DNA of 64,000 nt from Pseudoalteromonas fuliginea (lineage in GTDB: Bacteria > Pseudomonadota > Gammaproteobacteria > Enterobacterales > Alteromonadaceae), in assembly GCF_000690055.1 (NCBI RefSeq), contig NZ_JJNZ01000026.1, positions 1 through 64,000 on the forward strand, written 5' to 3'. This document shows, in pieces, positions 43,989-54,386 of the stretch. Positions within the stretch are counted from its first letter, which is position 1. Every line of letters begins with the position of its first letter. The position numbers were made by a program, and so were the translations under genes. The notes below the pieces were generated by a model, which made no database searches, was not told where the DNA came from, and was given only the letters and a program-made list of their open reading frames with translations.

Positions 43989-45058
43989 TTCTTCACAGCC
44001 TTCTCAAACGGTACTCGCAGATTAACTTTTAATCCACTTGGCGTATTATGTGATAATACAAACGAATAATTATTTTCGTAGAGCGTTTTTAATCTATCTT
44101 TTGTGTTTGCGACACCAACCCCTTGGGCATTGACGAGTTGACCATCTTTTATTTCTGTTCCAGGACCATTATCGCCAACCTCTAACAGTAACTCATTAGC
44201 AAACACTTGCGCTTTAATATCAATCACACCGCCTTCTGTTAAGTGTGCAATAGCGTACTTAATTGAATTTTCTATAATAGGTTGCAAAATTAAGCTCGGT
44301 AATAATGCTTGCTTAGCTTCTTCGCTTACTTCAACGTTTACTTTTAATCGTTCGTCAAATCGCACACGTTCAATTTCAAGGTATAACATAAGCGCATGAA
44401 GCTCTTGCTCTAGCGGAACTTTTTTAATCGGATCAGTATTCAATGTATAACGCAAAAAGTCACTAAGTTTAGAGACCATTAAATTAGCATCTTTATTTTC
44501 TTTCACCAAAATCAATGTAGAAATTGCGTTAAGTGTGTTAAACAAAAAATGAGGGTTTAGTTGATATCTTAGCATTTTCAATTGCGCTTCATGTGCCATG
44601 GTTGTCGCTTTTAACGCCTTTTGCCGTTCACCTTGTAGCAATTGATAATACTTAACGCCAAAGTATAAACCACTCCAACACAGTATAATATAAACTGAAT
44701 CTAAACCCTGTTGTAAGTAATAAAACCACTCTTCAGGTCTATATCCGTGTCGGTAAATTTCCCATAGATTGAACTTTTGAACCACCGCCCACAAAGTACC
44801 GGTTATGTAAGAGGCACCAAATACCACCAATATAAGCACCCAAGGGGAGGCGTTCCATATTGTGCGATAGATATAACGAAGTGGCACTGTCATTAAACAG
44901 CCGGCATAAGCATTGAGTAAAATAACAAACACGTAAATATCACGCATTTCAAATACTTTAGAGCCGATGTAATTTACCAGTGCATAACCAATCCAGCCTG
45001 CAATTTGCAAAAGCCAAAAAAAGCGTTGTCGGTTATCAACTAACGATTGCCAGTTCAA
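43985..45058 (-). CDS. LytS-like sensor histidine kinase
   Basis: The 357-residue protein has four or so N-terminal membrane spans (about 10-145), then a His_kinase region with RYQLNPHFLFNTLNAIS (phosphorylated His about residue 172) and a HATPase domain with IENSIKYAIAH and VGDNGPGTEIKDG. It overlaps its response regulator by four bases. The stimulus is unknown; the membrane region has no recognisable ligand domain. The gene starts a two-gene operon. Confidence 0.9.
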   Translation of the reverse strand: MNWQSLVDNRQRFFWLLQIAGWIGYALVNYIGSKVFEMRDIYVFVILLNAYAGCLMTVPLRYIYRTIWNASPWVLILVVFGASYITGTLWAVVQKFNLWEIYRHGYRPEEWFYYLQQGLDSVYIILCWSGLYFGVKYYQLLQGERQKALKATTMAHEAQLKMLRYQLNPHFLFNTLNAISTLILVKENKDANLMVSKLSDFLRYTLNTDPIKKVPLEQELHALMLYLEIERVRFDERLKVNVEVSEEAKQALLPSLILQPIIENSIKYAIAHLTEGGVIDIKAQVFANELLLEVGDNGPGTEIKDGQLVNAQGVGVANTKDRLKTLYENNYSFVLSHNTPSGLKVNLRVPFEKAVKK

Positions 45059-45273
45059 AATTTACTTTTACTCCACAGTGTTAAAGCCTAATTATATAAA
45101 ATCAACTTTTCGCTTGGCCTGATATTTTCTTATTTTGATAATAAAAAACAGCGTAAAATTAACTTTTAATAATAATTATATTTACACATTATATCGATTT
45201 ATAAGAATGTTTAGCACTGCCAACTGTCTTAGTTTTTAAGAGCCTTAACGCAAAGTTCAGCACCGCTGATAAT

Positions 45274-45307
45274 AAAAAAGCGAAAGGCCGTAACCTTTCG
45301 CTTTTTT
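45274..45307 (-). terminator. Terminator after the SulP gene
   Basis: A 14-base perfect stem (AAAAAAGCGAAAGG) with a 6-base loop lies 24 bases past the SulP stop. Confidence 0.88.
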
Positions 45308-45330
45308 AATGCTATTTATTGAATAAGTAA

Positions 45331-46887
45331 CTATGCAAGCTTGTCTGAAGCAACTTTATAAGTTGGATCTTCAATCACATTCACTTCAACCAAATCGCGA
45401 GCTTTATGTAATAACTGAGTACAGTCTTTACTTAAGTGACGCAAGTGAAGTTGTTTACCGGCTTTTGTATATTTTTCAGCAAGCGTATCAATTGCTTCTA
45501 TTGCACTGTGATCCGATACTCGGCTATGTTTAAATTCAACAATCACATTTTTAGGATCATTTTTTACGTCAAACAACTCAGAAAAGTTTTTAACCGAACC
45601 AAAGAATAACGGACCATGTAGCTCGTAGACTTTAGCGCCTTCTTCATCAATGTAGTTAGTTGTATATATTTGTTTAGCATGTTGCCAAGCAAATACAAGT
45701 GCTGAGACGATAACACCTACACACACCGCAATTGCTAAATCGGTAATAACCGTGACACCTGATACAAGCACAATTACAAACGCATCCGATAATGGTACAC
45801 GCTTCATCATTTTAAAGCTTGCCCATTCAAATGTACCCAGTACAACCATAAACATTACACCAACAAGTGCAGCTAATGGGATCATTTCAATTAGGCTTGA
45901 GGCAAAAATAATAAAACCAAGTAACATAAGCGCAGCACTTATCCCTGATAAACGAGAGCGCCCACCTGAATTTATATTTATCATAGACTGGCCAATCATT
46001 GCACAGCCCCCCATTGCACCAAACATACCACAGGTAATATTTGCAGCGCCTTGACCTATACATTCTTTGTTGCTGTGGCCGCGTGTTTCTGTTATTTCGT
46101 CAATTAAACTAAGCGTTAATAACGATTCAATTAAACCAATAGCTGCTAAAATAAGTGCATACGGAAAAATAATTTGCAGTGTTTCAAAGTTAAAAGGCAC
46201 CATAGGAATATGAAATTCTGGTAAACCGCCGGCTATTGTTGCCGCTTCGTCGCCCGTCATTCCTTTTAAGAAATCAAGCACGGTATGCGCTTCTAAATCA
46301 AAACCAATCACTAATCCTGTCACTGTTACTATGGCAACTAATGACGAAGGAACCGCTGTAGTCAGTTTTGGTAAAAAGTGAATTATTGCCATTGTTAATG
46401 CCACTAATCCCAGCATGATAAACAATGGACTGCCTGTCATCCACTCTTGCCCGCCCATACCGTCAGGCACTTTAAATTGCCCTAGCTGGGCTAAAAATAT
46501 AACAATTGCTAAACCATTTACAAAACCCAGCATTACCGGATGAGGCACCATACGGATAAACTTTCCGAGCTTAAATATCCCCGCTAGTATTTGCAATATC
46601 CCCATTAGGAGTACGGTAGCAAATAGGTACTCTAAACCATGATCAAGTACTAAACTTACCATAACAACAGCTAAGGCACCGGTTGCACCTGAAATCATAC
46701 CAGGACGGCCACCAAATATTGCCGTAATTAAACCAACGATAAACGCGGCATATAGACCAACTAAAGGTTCTACATTTGCTACAAAGGCAAACGCAACAGC
46801 TTCTGGAACTAAGGCTAACGCCACAGTCAATCCAGAGAGTATATCGTTTTTAGCAGAGCTTGGCGCCCTACTGAGTAAGTTAAACAT
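45331..46887 (-). CDS. SulP family anion transporter with STAS domain
   Basis: The 518-residue membrane protein has about 10-12 spans, the SulP features [16 protein letters not shown] and [24 protein letters not shown], and a C-terminal STAS domain (about 410-505). It moves sulfate, bicarbonate or another anion; sulfate liberated from porphyran is one candidate but this is speculation. The ATG at 46887 has GAGGA six bases upstream; the ATG four codons earlier would overlap that site. It follows the Lrp gene and its terminator. Confidence 0.9.
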   Translation of the reverse strand: MFNLLSRAPSSAKNDILSGLTVALALVPEAVAFAFVANVEPLVGLYAAFIVGLITAIFGGRPGMISGATGALAVVMVSLVLDHGLEYLFATVLLMGILQILAGIFKLGKFIRMVPHPVMLGFVNGLAIVIFLAQLGQFKVPDGMGGQEWMTGSPLFIMLGLVALTMAIIHFLPKLTTAVPSSLVAIVTVTGLVIGFDLEAHTVLDFLKGMTGDEAATIAGGLPEFHIPMVPFNFETLQIIFPYALILAAIGLIESLLTLSLIDEITETRGHSNKECIGQGAANITCGMFGAMGGCAMIGQSMININSGGRSRLSGISAALMLLGFIIFASSLIEMIPLAALVGVMFMVVLGTFEWASFKMMKRVPLSDAFVIVLVSGVTVITDLAIAVCVGVIVSALVFAWQHAKQIYTTNYIDEEGAKVYELHGPLFFGSVKNFSELFDVKNDPKNVIVEFKHSRVSDHSAIEAIDTLAEKYTKAGKQLHLRHLSKDCTQLLHKARDLVEVNVIEDPTYKVASDKLA

Positions 46888-46913
46888 TGAGTTCCTCAAA
46901 TGGTATAATGGGT

Positions 46914-46948
46914 ATAAAAAAAGCGCTAAATTCTATCAAATCAGCGCT
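46914..46948 (-). terminator. Terminator after the lrp-like gene
   Basis: AGCGCT arms (46922-46927 and 46943-46948) with a partly paired interior are followed by seven T on the minus strand. Confidence 0.6.
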
Positions 46949-47015
46949 CAGTTAACAATTGTCATGGTGTGGTTAAGCTAAACTAAAGCAGTTTAACTTT
47001 AAAAAGAAAGTGCTT

Positions 47016-47474
47016 TTATAAAGGAAGAGAAGTACTACGTTTTACACATGTCATTGTTACATTAGAATGTACTTCTTGTACGTATTCTAAGCTTAATAAA
47101 TTATCACGGACAAAGTGCTCATAGCCTTCAATGCCTTGTGAAATAATACGTAGCATGAAGTCCATTGTTCCAGCCATAGTGTAACACTCAGTCACTTGGT
47201 CGTAGCTCATAATCAGCTTTTCAAACTCAGCAAGGTTCTTTTTACCGTGATTTGATAACCGCACATGCGCATATACCAACATATCAAAGCCTAGTTTTTT
47301 CTCATCTAAAAGAGCTACTTTGCTTTTTATGTATCCATCTTGCTCAAGTTTAGCGATGCGTCGCCAGCAAGGTGATTGTGACAAGCCGACTTTATCAGCA
47401 ATTTCAGCTGTTGATAAACTGGCATCTTGTTGTAAAAGTGCCAAAATTTGGCGATCTACGTGATTTAGAGACAT
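47016..47474 (-). CDS. Lrp/AsnC family transcriptional regulator
   Basis: The 152-residue protein has an N-terminal winged helix (LNHVDRQILALLQQDASLSTAEIADKVGLSQSPCWRRIAKLEQDGYI spans about 3-48) and a RAM effector domain (about 65-145, with VTECYTMAGTMDFMLRI). Members sense amino acids and form octamers. The effector is unknown. The regulator is transcribed towards the SulP gene; whether it controls it or the upstream carboxypeptidase is not shown. Confidence 0.9.
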   Translation of the reverse strand: MSLNHVDRQILALLQQDASLSTAEIADKVGLSQSPCWRRIAKLEQDGYIKSKVALLDEKKLGFDMLVYAHVRLSNHGKKNLAEFEKLIMSYDQVTECYTMAGTMDFMLRIISQGIEGYEHFVRDNLLSLEYVQEVHSNVTMTCVKRSTSLPL

Positions 47475-47666
47475 TTTATTTCTTATTTATCAAATAAACT
47501 GGTTAAATTATACAGCTATTTTAAAAAACAGTCTGCTTATTTTTATCTTTTATACTTATATGTTATTTCAATCATCAAAGTAAAAAGTCAACCATACTAG
47601 CCGATTATAAATGAGCTAGTATTTTCATAACACACCTATTATGCCCTACAAGTATTTGTGTATTGC

Positions 47667-47680
47667 ACGCCCTAGGGCGT
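47667..47680. other. Perfect palindrome ACGCCCTAGGGCGT
   Basis: The 14-base palindrome lies one base beyond the stop of the M14 peptidase gene. It has no loop and no T run, so it is not a normal terminator; it may be a protein site or chance. Confidence 0.35.
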
Positions 47681-47681
47681 A

Positions 47682-49502
47682 TTATATTTCTTTATTCTTT
47701 TGATCCGGTATAACAACCTTCTCTTCAAACGACATGAGTATCGGATATTTTAAATAAGCTTGGTCGTAAAACGGACTTTGCTCATATAGCCAATTCAAAC
47801 GCGCGTCCGCATCTTGAGCAAACGTCTTATCGTCATTGATTTTTTTATCAAACGCGAGTGCAAGTTTCGGATTATCTTTTAGCATTTGACGAGCATATGG
47901 AATGAGCGCATAATTTTCCATGTATTCTGTTCGCTGAAAAATTGTATTAAATTCCCCCCAAGCAAAAAATGAGTCTGGCGCTTCAGGATGTAATAAATGC
48001 ACTGCAAGCTCACCTGCTTTTTGTTGAGTTGTTACTTGGTACCAACCATCTAAATCAACATTAATTGCAGGGATATAATCAAAACTCGCTGATACTCTAA
48101 AACGACCTTCAAATGGCGCTTTGTCAAACGTATACTCTGCCACCTTTGCTACTTTTAAAGGCTGTTTATTTTCACCTTCCAGCTTATTAATAGAGACACC
48201 GTGTAGTTTCAACTTTTCTATAATATCAATGTATACAGGCGGAATAAAGAACGCTTTGGGTACTTCAACTGTATGTTGTACATCTTTTTGCCAATAAATA
48301 GGTAAGTCAGTATATGCATGTGCTTTACCTAAATACTTAACTTCATTTTGGCCCGAGAGCGCATTCATGCTTGATGAATATTCAATACCTTTAAATTGTG
48401 TAATCGTATCAGCCTGCTTGGCATAGCCACGCTTGACTATTAACTGTTTAGGAACAAATTCTTGTTCTTTTTTAACTGCATTAGCTAACTCATGACCATG
48501 TTTAGATAGTGCATTAATAGCACCATCTAAAAATACGTAAGTTCCTAAAACACGTTGCTTGTATGGCTTTAATGAATGATTTTCTACTAAAATAGTCGGT
48601 AATGACTTTAAATCACCCCAACCATTTGAAAAGCGCGGCGTAGCAACCCACCCCGCTAACCCTTTTTTAAAATCTCGCTTATCCATAACAAAAACAAGTG
48701 GCCCTGGCGTATGTCCTTGTTTAGCTAGCGTCTCATCTATTAGGGGTTTAAAAAATTGATTTAAAGCATCAGATACCGCAGGCGATTCGCTCGAAAATAC
48801 TGGATTGTAACCATAAGTCACATCGTACTGGTAATCTGCACCATCGGTTACGTGTACATCAATGTATAAATTTGGGTTGTAGTCGTTAATAACCTTTAAA
48901 ACGCTTCTAACTTCTGGGGTATCTAATTTAGTAAAATCACGATTTAAATTAAGGTTATTAGCATTTGTTCTAAAGCCCATTTTTGTAGGGCCTCGCTGAT
49001 TGATACGATTGAATGCACTGCTACGTTCGTGTCCATCTACATTTAAAATAGGAATAAATAATATGTTTACCTTTTTTAAAATGTCACGACGCTTACCCGT
49101 GGCTATGTCTCTGAGCAGCATAAACATGGCATCTTTACCGTCTATCTCTCCAGAATGTATTCCCGCTTGAATAAAAATAGTCGGCTTAGTGCTATTAGCC
49201 ATTTGTCCTGATTCAAAAAAACCTTGCTCGCTCGCTATCAACATCTTAATTGCACGTTTGCTGTTACTGTAGCCAATAGTTTGAGATTGAAACTGAGTAG
49301 GGTTTGCTGCAACGAGCCTATCAACAAATGCCATAGTATCTGCATAATTAGGCGATATCTCACCGTTAGACAACTCAAAATCGGTTGTTAATGGGCCCTG
49401 TTTTTGTAAAAGCTCTACACTTTTTCCCTGCCACTCAATGAGTGGAGGTAAATGTGCGTCATACGCCACACTTGCAGATAAAACGAGTAAACTTGCAAAC
49501 AT
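47682..49502 (-). CDS. Exported M14 family zinc carboxypeptidase
   Basis: The 606-residue protein has a signal peptide (MFASLLVLSASVAYDA) and an M14 peptidase domain with the zinc pair H-x-x-E in HSGEIDGKD (about residues 116-119), NLNRDFTK (substrate arginine) and the third ligand in YIDVHVTDGAD; the catalytic glutamate is likely that in ILVENHSL. It should trim C-terminal residues from peptides outside the cytoplasm. A C-terminal region of about 230 residues is extra and of unknown role. The ATG at 49502 with AGAG five bases upstream replaces a TTG at 49517. Confidence 0.85.
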   Translation of the reverse strand: MFASLLVLSASVAYDAHLPPLIEWQGKSVELLQKQGPLTTDFELSNGEISPNYADTMAFVDRLVAANPTQFQSQTIGYSNSKRAIKMLIASEQGFFESGQMANSTKPTIFIQAGIHSGEIDGKDAMFMLLRDIATGKRRDILKKVNILFIPILNVDGHERSSAFNRINQRGPTKMGFRTNANNLNLNRDFTKLDTPEVRSVLKVINDYNPNLYIDVHVTDGADYQYDVTYGYNPVFSSESPAVSDALNQFFKPLIDETLAKQGHTPGPLVFVMDKRDFKKGLAGWVATPRFSNGWGDLKSLPTILVENHSLKPYKQRVLGTYVFLDGAINALSKHGHELANAVKKEQEFVPKQLIVKRGYAKQADTITQFKGIEYSSSMNALSGQNEVKYLGKAHAYTDLPIYWQKDVQHTVEVPKAFFIPPVYIDIIEKLKLHGVSINKLEGENKQPLKVAKVAEYTFDKAPFEGRFRVSASFDYIPAINVDLDGWYQVTTQQKAGELAVHLLHPEAPDSFFAWGEFNTIFQRTEYMENYALIPYARQMLKDNPKLALAFDKKINDDKTFAQDADARLNWLYEQSPFYDQAYLKYPILMSFEEKVVIPDQKNKEI

Positions 49503-49779
49503 AAAATTCTCTAACAAACGCCTTAATTATATAAATTATATCAACTTAATTTTTTATAATGAGAAAACTGCGGTGATTCAACAAAAAAAAGCAGCCAATA
49601 GCATATGACTCACTTATGTTTGAAATTTAAGGCTTTATTACGCTAACGAACAATCGGTATAAAGTTTTAAAAAAAACAACTGGTTCAAACTCTTCTTCAT
49701 TGTTGAACTGAATCAGAATTTTTAGCGCCGTTAACGCTAGGTTTAATAACAATCTGCTCATATATAGGTCTATATAACA

Positions 49780-49906
49780 TTAAGAAAATTACGCTAGAGC
49801 TAGGCAAAAATTTCGTTATACAGTTGTTCTATATAAGAAATATTTTAACGCAGTTAACGTAAAATTTAATCCCTTAAACTGATTAGGTATTATTGCGGAT
49901 TGGTAT
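49780..49906 (+). repeat. Dispersed intergenic repeat, copy B
   Basis: It shares ordered blocks with the reverse complement of 30988-31191: TAAGAAAATT, AGGCAAAAATTTC, TTTTAAC-G-CAGTTA, TTTAATCCCTTAAACTGATTA and TATTATTGCGGAT. A further copy of the end block, TATTATTACGGATAGGTAT, is at about 49966-49984. Confidence 0.6.
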
Positions 49907-49988
49907 AATTAGTTAAATTACTCAAAGATTTATGCAGGTTGGTTTAATCTCCCAACTTGAGCAAATATTATTACGGATAGGTATTTGT

Positions 49989-50015
49989 AATTGAAATTGA
50001 AATTGAAATTGAAAT
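49989..50015. repeat. Hexamer tandem repeat (AATTGA)4.5
   Basis: Four and a half perfect copies of AATTGA lie between the dispersed repeat and the rplT terminator. Confidence 0.85.
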
Positions 50016-50043
50016 AAAACTACTAAATAGCAGGCACAAAAAA

Positions 50044-50060
50044 AGGAGCCATAGGCTCCT
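50044..50060 (-). terminator. Terminator of the thrS-infC-rpmI-rplT operon
   Basis: AGGAGCC and GGCTCCT with loop ATA are followed by seven T on the minus strand, 24 bases past the rplT stop. Confidence 0.85.
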
Positions 50061-50083
50061 CTTTAATACTTATACAAAAAAGC

Positions 50084-50443
50084 TTAAGCGGCTAGGCCTT
50101 CTTTTGCTTTTTCTACAAGCGCTGCGAATGCAACTTGGTCGTAAACAGCGATATCTGCAAGGATCTTACGATCGATTTCTACAGAAGTCTTTTTAAGACC
50201 ATTGATAAAACGGCTGTAAGACAGACCATTTTGACGTGAAGCAGCATTGATACGTGCAATCCATAATTGACGGAAAGTACGTTTCTTCGCACGACGGTCA
50301 CGGTAAGCGTATTGACCCGCTTTAGTAACAGCCTGGAAAGCTACGCGGTAAACACGTGAACGTGCTCCGTAGTAACCTTTTGCTTGTTTTAAAACTTTTT
50401 TGTGACGTGCACGTGCGACAACGCCGCGTTTAACTCTTGCCAT
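50084..50443 (-). CDS. rplT: 50S ribosomal protein L20
   Basis: The 119-residue basic protein has the L20 signature ([40 protein letters not shown]). It binds 23S rRNA early in 50S assembly and is known to repress translation of rpmI-rplT in E. coli by binding the leader. It follows rpmI by 15 bases. Confidence 0.98.
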   Translation of the reverse strand: MARVKRGVVARARHKKVLKQAKGYYGARSRVYRVAFQAVTKAGQYAYRDRRAKKRTFRQLWIARINAASRQNGLSYSRFINGLKKTSVEIDRKILADIAVYDQVAFAALVEKAKEGLAA

Positions 50444-50458
50444 TTCTAAAAACCCCTA

Positions 50459-50659
50459 TTAAGCGAACGGTAACATACGTGAAACTAGACCATGGTCATT
50501 TTTATGAACCATCATCTTAGGACGTAGGTGTAACTTACGCTTAGAAGTTTTCTTAGTCAGAATATGACGAAGATGCGCTTGTTTACGCTTGAAACCGCCA
50601 GAAGCAGTCTTTTTGAAACGCTTAGCAGCGCCACTGTGACTTTTTAGCTTATAAGCCAT
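50459..50659 (-). CDS. rpmI: 50S ribosomal protein L35
   Basis: The 66-residue basic protein has the L35 form ([45 protein letters not shown]). It lies in the conserved order infC-rpmI-rplT, with a 211-base leader after infC that could fold and take part in control by L20. Confidence 0.98.
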   Translation of the reverse strand: MAYKLKSHSGAAKRFKKTASGGFKRKQAHLRHILTKKTSKRKLHLRPKMMVHKNDHGLVSRMLPFA

Positions 50660-50870
50660 TGCAATAACTCCAATTGTATTGCTTTTAAATTAGTAAGCAG
50701 GCGTGAGATATATTTCTATAGCTCCACTTTTAGGCCTAACTTACTGCCATGTTCCGGTGAAGACCCAGCATAAATGCCGCAATCTTACTTTAAAACCGGT
50801 TAACTCAGGTGAATATTCGCATATTGCTTGCAGACCTGAGCTAATTTCGGTGCGTATTATCGCTTAAAAA
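50660..50870 (-). promoter_or_regulatory. rpmI leader, possible L20 autoregulatory region
   Basis: The untranslated stretch contains a CTCAGGT/ACCTGAG hairpin (50804-50810 and 50834-50840) directly after infC and further complementarity near rpmI. L20 control of such a leader is known in E. coli; that this fold performs it here is inference. Confidence 0.4.
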
Positions 50871-51416
50871 TTATTTTTTAGCAACAGGCGCCATCATCAT
50901 AACCATTTGGCGGCCTTCAACACGATTTGGGAAAGACTCAACTACTGCAAGCTCTTCTAAATCGGCTTTGATACGGTTTAATAATTCTATACCAATTTCT
51001 TGGTGAGCCATTTCACGACCACGGAAGCGGATAGTAATCTTAGCTTTATCACCAGCTTCTAAGAACTTACGTAAGTTGCGAAGCTTAACCTGATAATCAC
51101 CTTCATCCGTACCAGGACGGAATTTGATTTCTTTTATCTGGATTTGCTTTTGCTTCTTCTTCTGCTCTTTTAGTTCTTTGCTTTTTTCAAAGATGAACTT
51201 ACCGTAGTCCATGATTCTACAAACAGGCGGCTCAGCGTTTGGACTGATCTCAACAAGATCAACACCCGCTGCATCGGCCATAGTTTGCGCGTCTTGTAAT
51301 GACTGAATTCCAGCTTGTTCGCCTTCAATGTCAATTAAACGAACTTCTTGCGCTGTAATTTCTTCGTTAATACGATTTTTTTGAGCTGTTTGTTGCCCTT
51401 TCTTGCCGCCTCTAAT
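50871..51416 (-). CDS. infC: Translation initiation factor IF-3, AUU start
   Basis: The 181-residue protein aligns with IF-3: [19 protein letters not shown] at the N-terminus, [23 protein letters not shown] and [14 protein letters not shown]. It keeps 30S and 50S subunits apart and checks the start codon. The family N-terminus begins at an ATT codon (51416), with GGAGG eight bases upstream; the ATG frame at 51440 would add eight residues not found in the family. The rare AUU start allows IF-3 to limit its own translation, as in E. coli. Confidence 0.95.
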   Translation of the reverse strand: MRGGKKGQQTAQKNRINEEITAQEVRLIDIEGEQAGIQSLQDAQTMADAAGVDLVEISPNAEPPVCRIMDYGKFIFEKSKELKEQKKKQKQIQIKEIKFRPGTDEGDYQVKLRNLRKFLEAGDKAKITIRFRGREMAHQEIGIELLNRIKADLEELAVVESFPNRVEGRQMVMMMAPVAKK

Positions 51417-51490
51417 AGTACGTTCCTCCAAGAATATCAATAATATAAGCGTGTAAATGGCTGTTTGTTAATGCCCTACACGCTCGGTTT

Positions 51491-53401
51491 TTACTGTCGA
51501 TTTTTAATTTCTTCGCTAATTTTAGCTACAAAATCATCAACATTAAATTTGCCAAGGTCTTCACCTGTGCGAGTACGCACTGCTACTTCTTGCTGTTCAA
51601 CTTCTTTATCGCCAACAACAAGTAAATATGGAATACGCTTCAGTGTATGCTCACGGATTTTAAAGCCAATCTTCTCATTTCTCAAGTCAGCAGCGGCTCT
51701 AATTCCAAGTTTATTTAATTTTTGTACAACTTCTTTAACATAAGGAGCCTGTTTATCGGTAATATTCATAATTACCACTTGCTTTGGTGCAAGCCACGTC
51801 GGGAATAAACCAGCGTACTCTTCAGTTAAAATGCCAATAAAGCGTTCAATTGAACCTAAAATAGCACGATGTATCATTACAGGTGTACGACGCTCGTTAT
51901 TTTCTGCTACATAAGTAGCACCTAAACGACCCGGTAATGCAAAGTCTAATTGCACTGTACCACACTGCCACGCTCTGTCTAAACAATCGTACAAAGTAAA
52001 TTCAATCTTCGGACCGTAAAACGCGCCTTCGCCCGGAAGATAATCAAATTCAATATCGTTTAGCTTAAGTGCATCAGCTAAAGCAAGCTCTGCTTTATCC
52101 CACATATGGTCTTCACCAATGCGTTGTTCTGGGCGAGTAGATAGCTTAACTACAATCTTCTCAAATCCGAATGTTTCATATGTATCATAAACCATCTTAA
52201 TACACGCTGATACTTCGTCCATTATCTGCTCTTCAGTACAGAAAATGTGAGCATCATCTTGTGTAAAGCCACGTACACGCATTAAACCGTGTAGTGCACC
52301 TGATGGTTCATTACGGTGACAACAACCAAATTCAGCCATACGAAGTGGTAAATCACGGTACGATTTTAAACCTTGGTTAAAGATTTGCACGTGACCAGGG
52401 CAGTTCATTGGTTTAATTGCGTATTCACGTTTTTCAGACTCAGTGGTAAACATTGCTTCTGAATATTTTTCCCAGTGACCTGATTTTTCCCAAAGTGAAC
52501 GGTCCATCATCATTGGACCTTTTACTTCTTCGTACTCATATTCGCGTAATTTTTCACGTACAAATTCTTCAAGCTCGCGGTAAATGCTCCAACCATCGTT
52601 GTGCCAAAATACCATGCCTGGTGCTTCTTCTTGCCAATGCCATAAATCAAGCGCTTTACCGATACGACGGTGATCGCGTTTTTCAGCTTCTTCAAGGCGC
52701 TTTAAATACGCTTTAAGTTGCTTTTTATCGCCCCATGCGGTGCCGTAAATGCGTTGTAGCATTTTGTTTTCTGAATCACCACGCCAATATGCACCCGCCA
52801 CTTTCATTATTTTGAAGTTTTGGCAAAATTTCATGTTAGGAACGTGAGGTCCACGACACATGTCTACATATTCTTCGTGATGATATAAACCTGGGCGGTC
52901 ATCTTTAGCGATGTTTTCGTCCAGAATTTCTATTTTGTATGTTTCGCCACGCGCTTCAAATGTATCGCGTGCTTCTTGCCAGCTTACTGTTTTTTTCACT
53001 ACGTCGTAGTTGGTTTTTGCAAGTTGCAGCATACGCTTTTCAATTGCTTCAAGATCATCTTGTGATAATGAGTGTTCCATATCGATATCGTAGTAAAAAC
53101 CGTTATCAATGGTAGGACCAATTGCCATTTTTGCGTCTGGGAAAAGTTGCTTAACTGCATGACCGATTAAGTGAGCACAAGAGTGACGAATGATTTCAAG
53201 GCCGTCATCGTCTTTAGCGGTAATGATCTCAAGACGAGAATCTTCACAAATTTTATCACATGCATCAACACGGTCGCCATTTACACGGCCCGCAATGGTC
53301 GCTTTAGCTAAACCAGGACCAATGTCGTTTGCAACATCAAGCGTGCTTACAGGGTTTTCAAAACTACGTTGACTTCCGTCTGGAAGAGTAATAACTGGCA
53401 T
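51491..53401 (-). CDS. thrS: Threonine-tRNA ligase
   Basis: The 636-residue enzyme has the TGS domain (1-60), the zinc-site editing-type domain with CRGPHVPN and HLIGHAVK, the class II core with [26 protein letters not shown], and a C-terminal anticodon-binding domain ([19 protein letters not shown]). It charges tRNA-Thr and edits serine. It is first in the operon thrS-infC-rpmI-rplT; a 354-base leader lies upstream. Confidence 0.98.
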   Translation of the reverse strand: MPVITLPDGSQRSFENPVSTLDVANDIGPGLAKATIAGRVNGDRVDACDKICEDSRLEIITAKDDDGLEIIRHSCAHLIGHAVKQLFPDAKMAIGPTIDNGFYYDIDMEHSLSQDDLEAIEKRMLQLAKTNYDVVKKTVSWQEARDTFEARGETYKIEILDENIAKDDRPGLYHHEEYVDMCRGPHVPNMKFCQNFKIMKVAGAYWRGDSENKMLQRIYGTAWGDKKQLKAYLKRLEEAEKRDHRRIGKALDLWHWQEEAPGMVFWHNDGWSIYRELEEFVREKLREYEYEEVKGPMMMDRSLWEKSGHWEKYSEAMFTTESEKREYAIKPMNCPGHVQIFNQGLKSYRDLPLRMAEFGCCHRNEPSGALHGLMRVRGFTQDDAHIFCTEEQIMDEVSACIKMVYDTYETFGFEKIVVKLSTRPEQRIGEDHMWDKAELALADALKLNDIEFDYLPGEGAFYGPKIEFTLYDCLDRAWQCGTVQLDFALPGRLGATYVAENNERRTPVMIHRAILGSIERFIGILTEEYAGLFPTWLAPKQVVIMNITDKQAPYVKEVVQKLNKLGIRAAADLRNEKIGFKIREHTLKRIPYLLVVGDKEVEQQEVAVRTRTGEDLGKFNVDDFVAKISEEIKNRQ

Positions 53402-53755
53402 TATAAATCCTTGCTACAGTGGTGACACCTACAATGTATCACGTGTATTTTTAATAAATTAAATGAGAATGACTCGACAACGCTTTTACGAATAAGCATT
53501 GACTAATATATGTAGATGAGGAGTCTATTCAACTACAAAGATATATTGTCGCGTGCCGCGCATTTAATTACAAGTTTAAAGGGGTGAAATCCACCCGTTT
53601 TATCCACAAAATGTAGCTTTTAAAGCAAAAAAATCATTTTATTAAAATATAAAAGCATCAATGCATTAATTACGCGCCTACAACTATACCCGCACTCGCA
53701 TTTTAATGTGCGTTGCGTATAATACTGCGTAATTAAGTTATTTTAGAGAATAGAC
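53402..53755. other. thrS/DUF3010 divergent region
   Basis: The 354 bases hold the promoters of both genes and a short GGGTG/CACCC hairpin (53582-53596) followed by GTTTT. I see no gene. The thrS side may carry a translational operator as in E. coli, but the elements are not clear. Confidence 0.4.
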
Positions 53756-54202
53756 ATGAGAACATGTGGTGTAGAAATTACCGGTAGTGATGTACTACTT
53801 TGTATTTTAAGTAAAGATAATGACGTATTTGATATTCGCGATGTGCGCCAAACACGCTTTACCTTAGGTAACGGTAACGACACTGAAGTAATGCGTAAAT
53901 TTCAATTCGATTTTGCAAAACTAATGCAAGATTACCAAATTGATTCTGTTGCAATTCGTGAGCGTCAGCCTAAAGGTAAGTTTGCTGGCAGTGCAAAAGG
54001 CTTTAAAATGGAAACTGCAATTCAATTAATTGAAGGCTTAGACGTTCGCGTGTTTTCTACAACAGAAATTAAAGAACAAGTTAAACGTAATCCAATACCT
54101 ATTGCCTTTGAAGAAACAGGCCTTAAAAAGTACCAAGAAAATGCTTTTGTAAACGCTTACGTTTACATCATGAAAAAAACATACCGCAGCGACGAAATGT
54201 AA
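53756..54202 (+). CDS. DUF3010 family protein
   Basis: The 148-residue cytoplasmic protein begins RTCGVEITGSDVLLCIL and carries the RQPKGKFAGSAKGFKMETAIQLI region typical of DUF3010. The start resembles RNase H-like/RuvC folds (an acidic residue on the first strand and repeated strands), but no activity is known. It has its own promoter and a strong terminator, so it is a one-gene unit. Confidence 0.8.
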   Translation: MRTCGVEITGSDVLLCILSKDNDVFDIRDVRQTRFTLGNGNDTEVMRKFQFDFAKLMQDYQIDSVAIRERQPKGKFAGSAKGFKMETAIQLIEGLDVRVFSTTEIKEQVKRNPIPIAFEETGLKKYQENAFVNAYVYIMKKTYRSDEM

Positions 54203-54217
54203 ACTCATTACTCGTTT

Positions 54218-54251
54218 AAAAACGCGTACTTACATTGTAAGACGCGTTTTT
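54218..54251 (+). terminator. Terminator after the DUF3010 gene
   Basis: AAAAACGCGT-A-CTTAC and GTAAG-ACGCGTTTTT pair with one bulged A and are followed by T residues. Confidence 0.85.
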
Positions 54252-54386
54252 TTATGTCTAAAAAGTAGTATTAGCTTTTATTAATCGAATAATACATTAG
54301 TCTAACCGCACTTCTCTTTGTCGACAATATGTGTTTATTTTAACTTTGTAGTTTAATAACTCACACACATTTTCATGGAGAGAGCA

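Larger units (their letters stand above)
49503..50083. other. 581-base intergenic region with repeats
   Basis: It holds dispersed repeat copy B, a short second copy of its end motif, a hexamer tandem array and the rplT terminator. No gene was seen on either strand. Confidence 0.65.

Noticed and set aside
46945..46965. GTTAACAATTG near the lrp terminator
   Set aside because: Only half of the operator pattern is present and no saccharolytic gene is near.
53498..53602. Small RNA gene between thrS and DUF3010 (TTGACT plus a hairpin with T residues)
   Set aside because: The stem is only 5 bp and the -10 element is poor.
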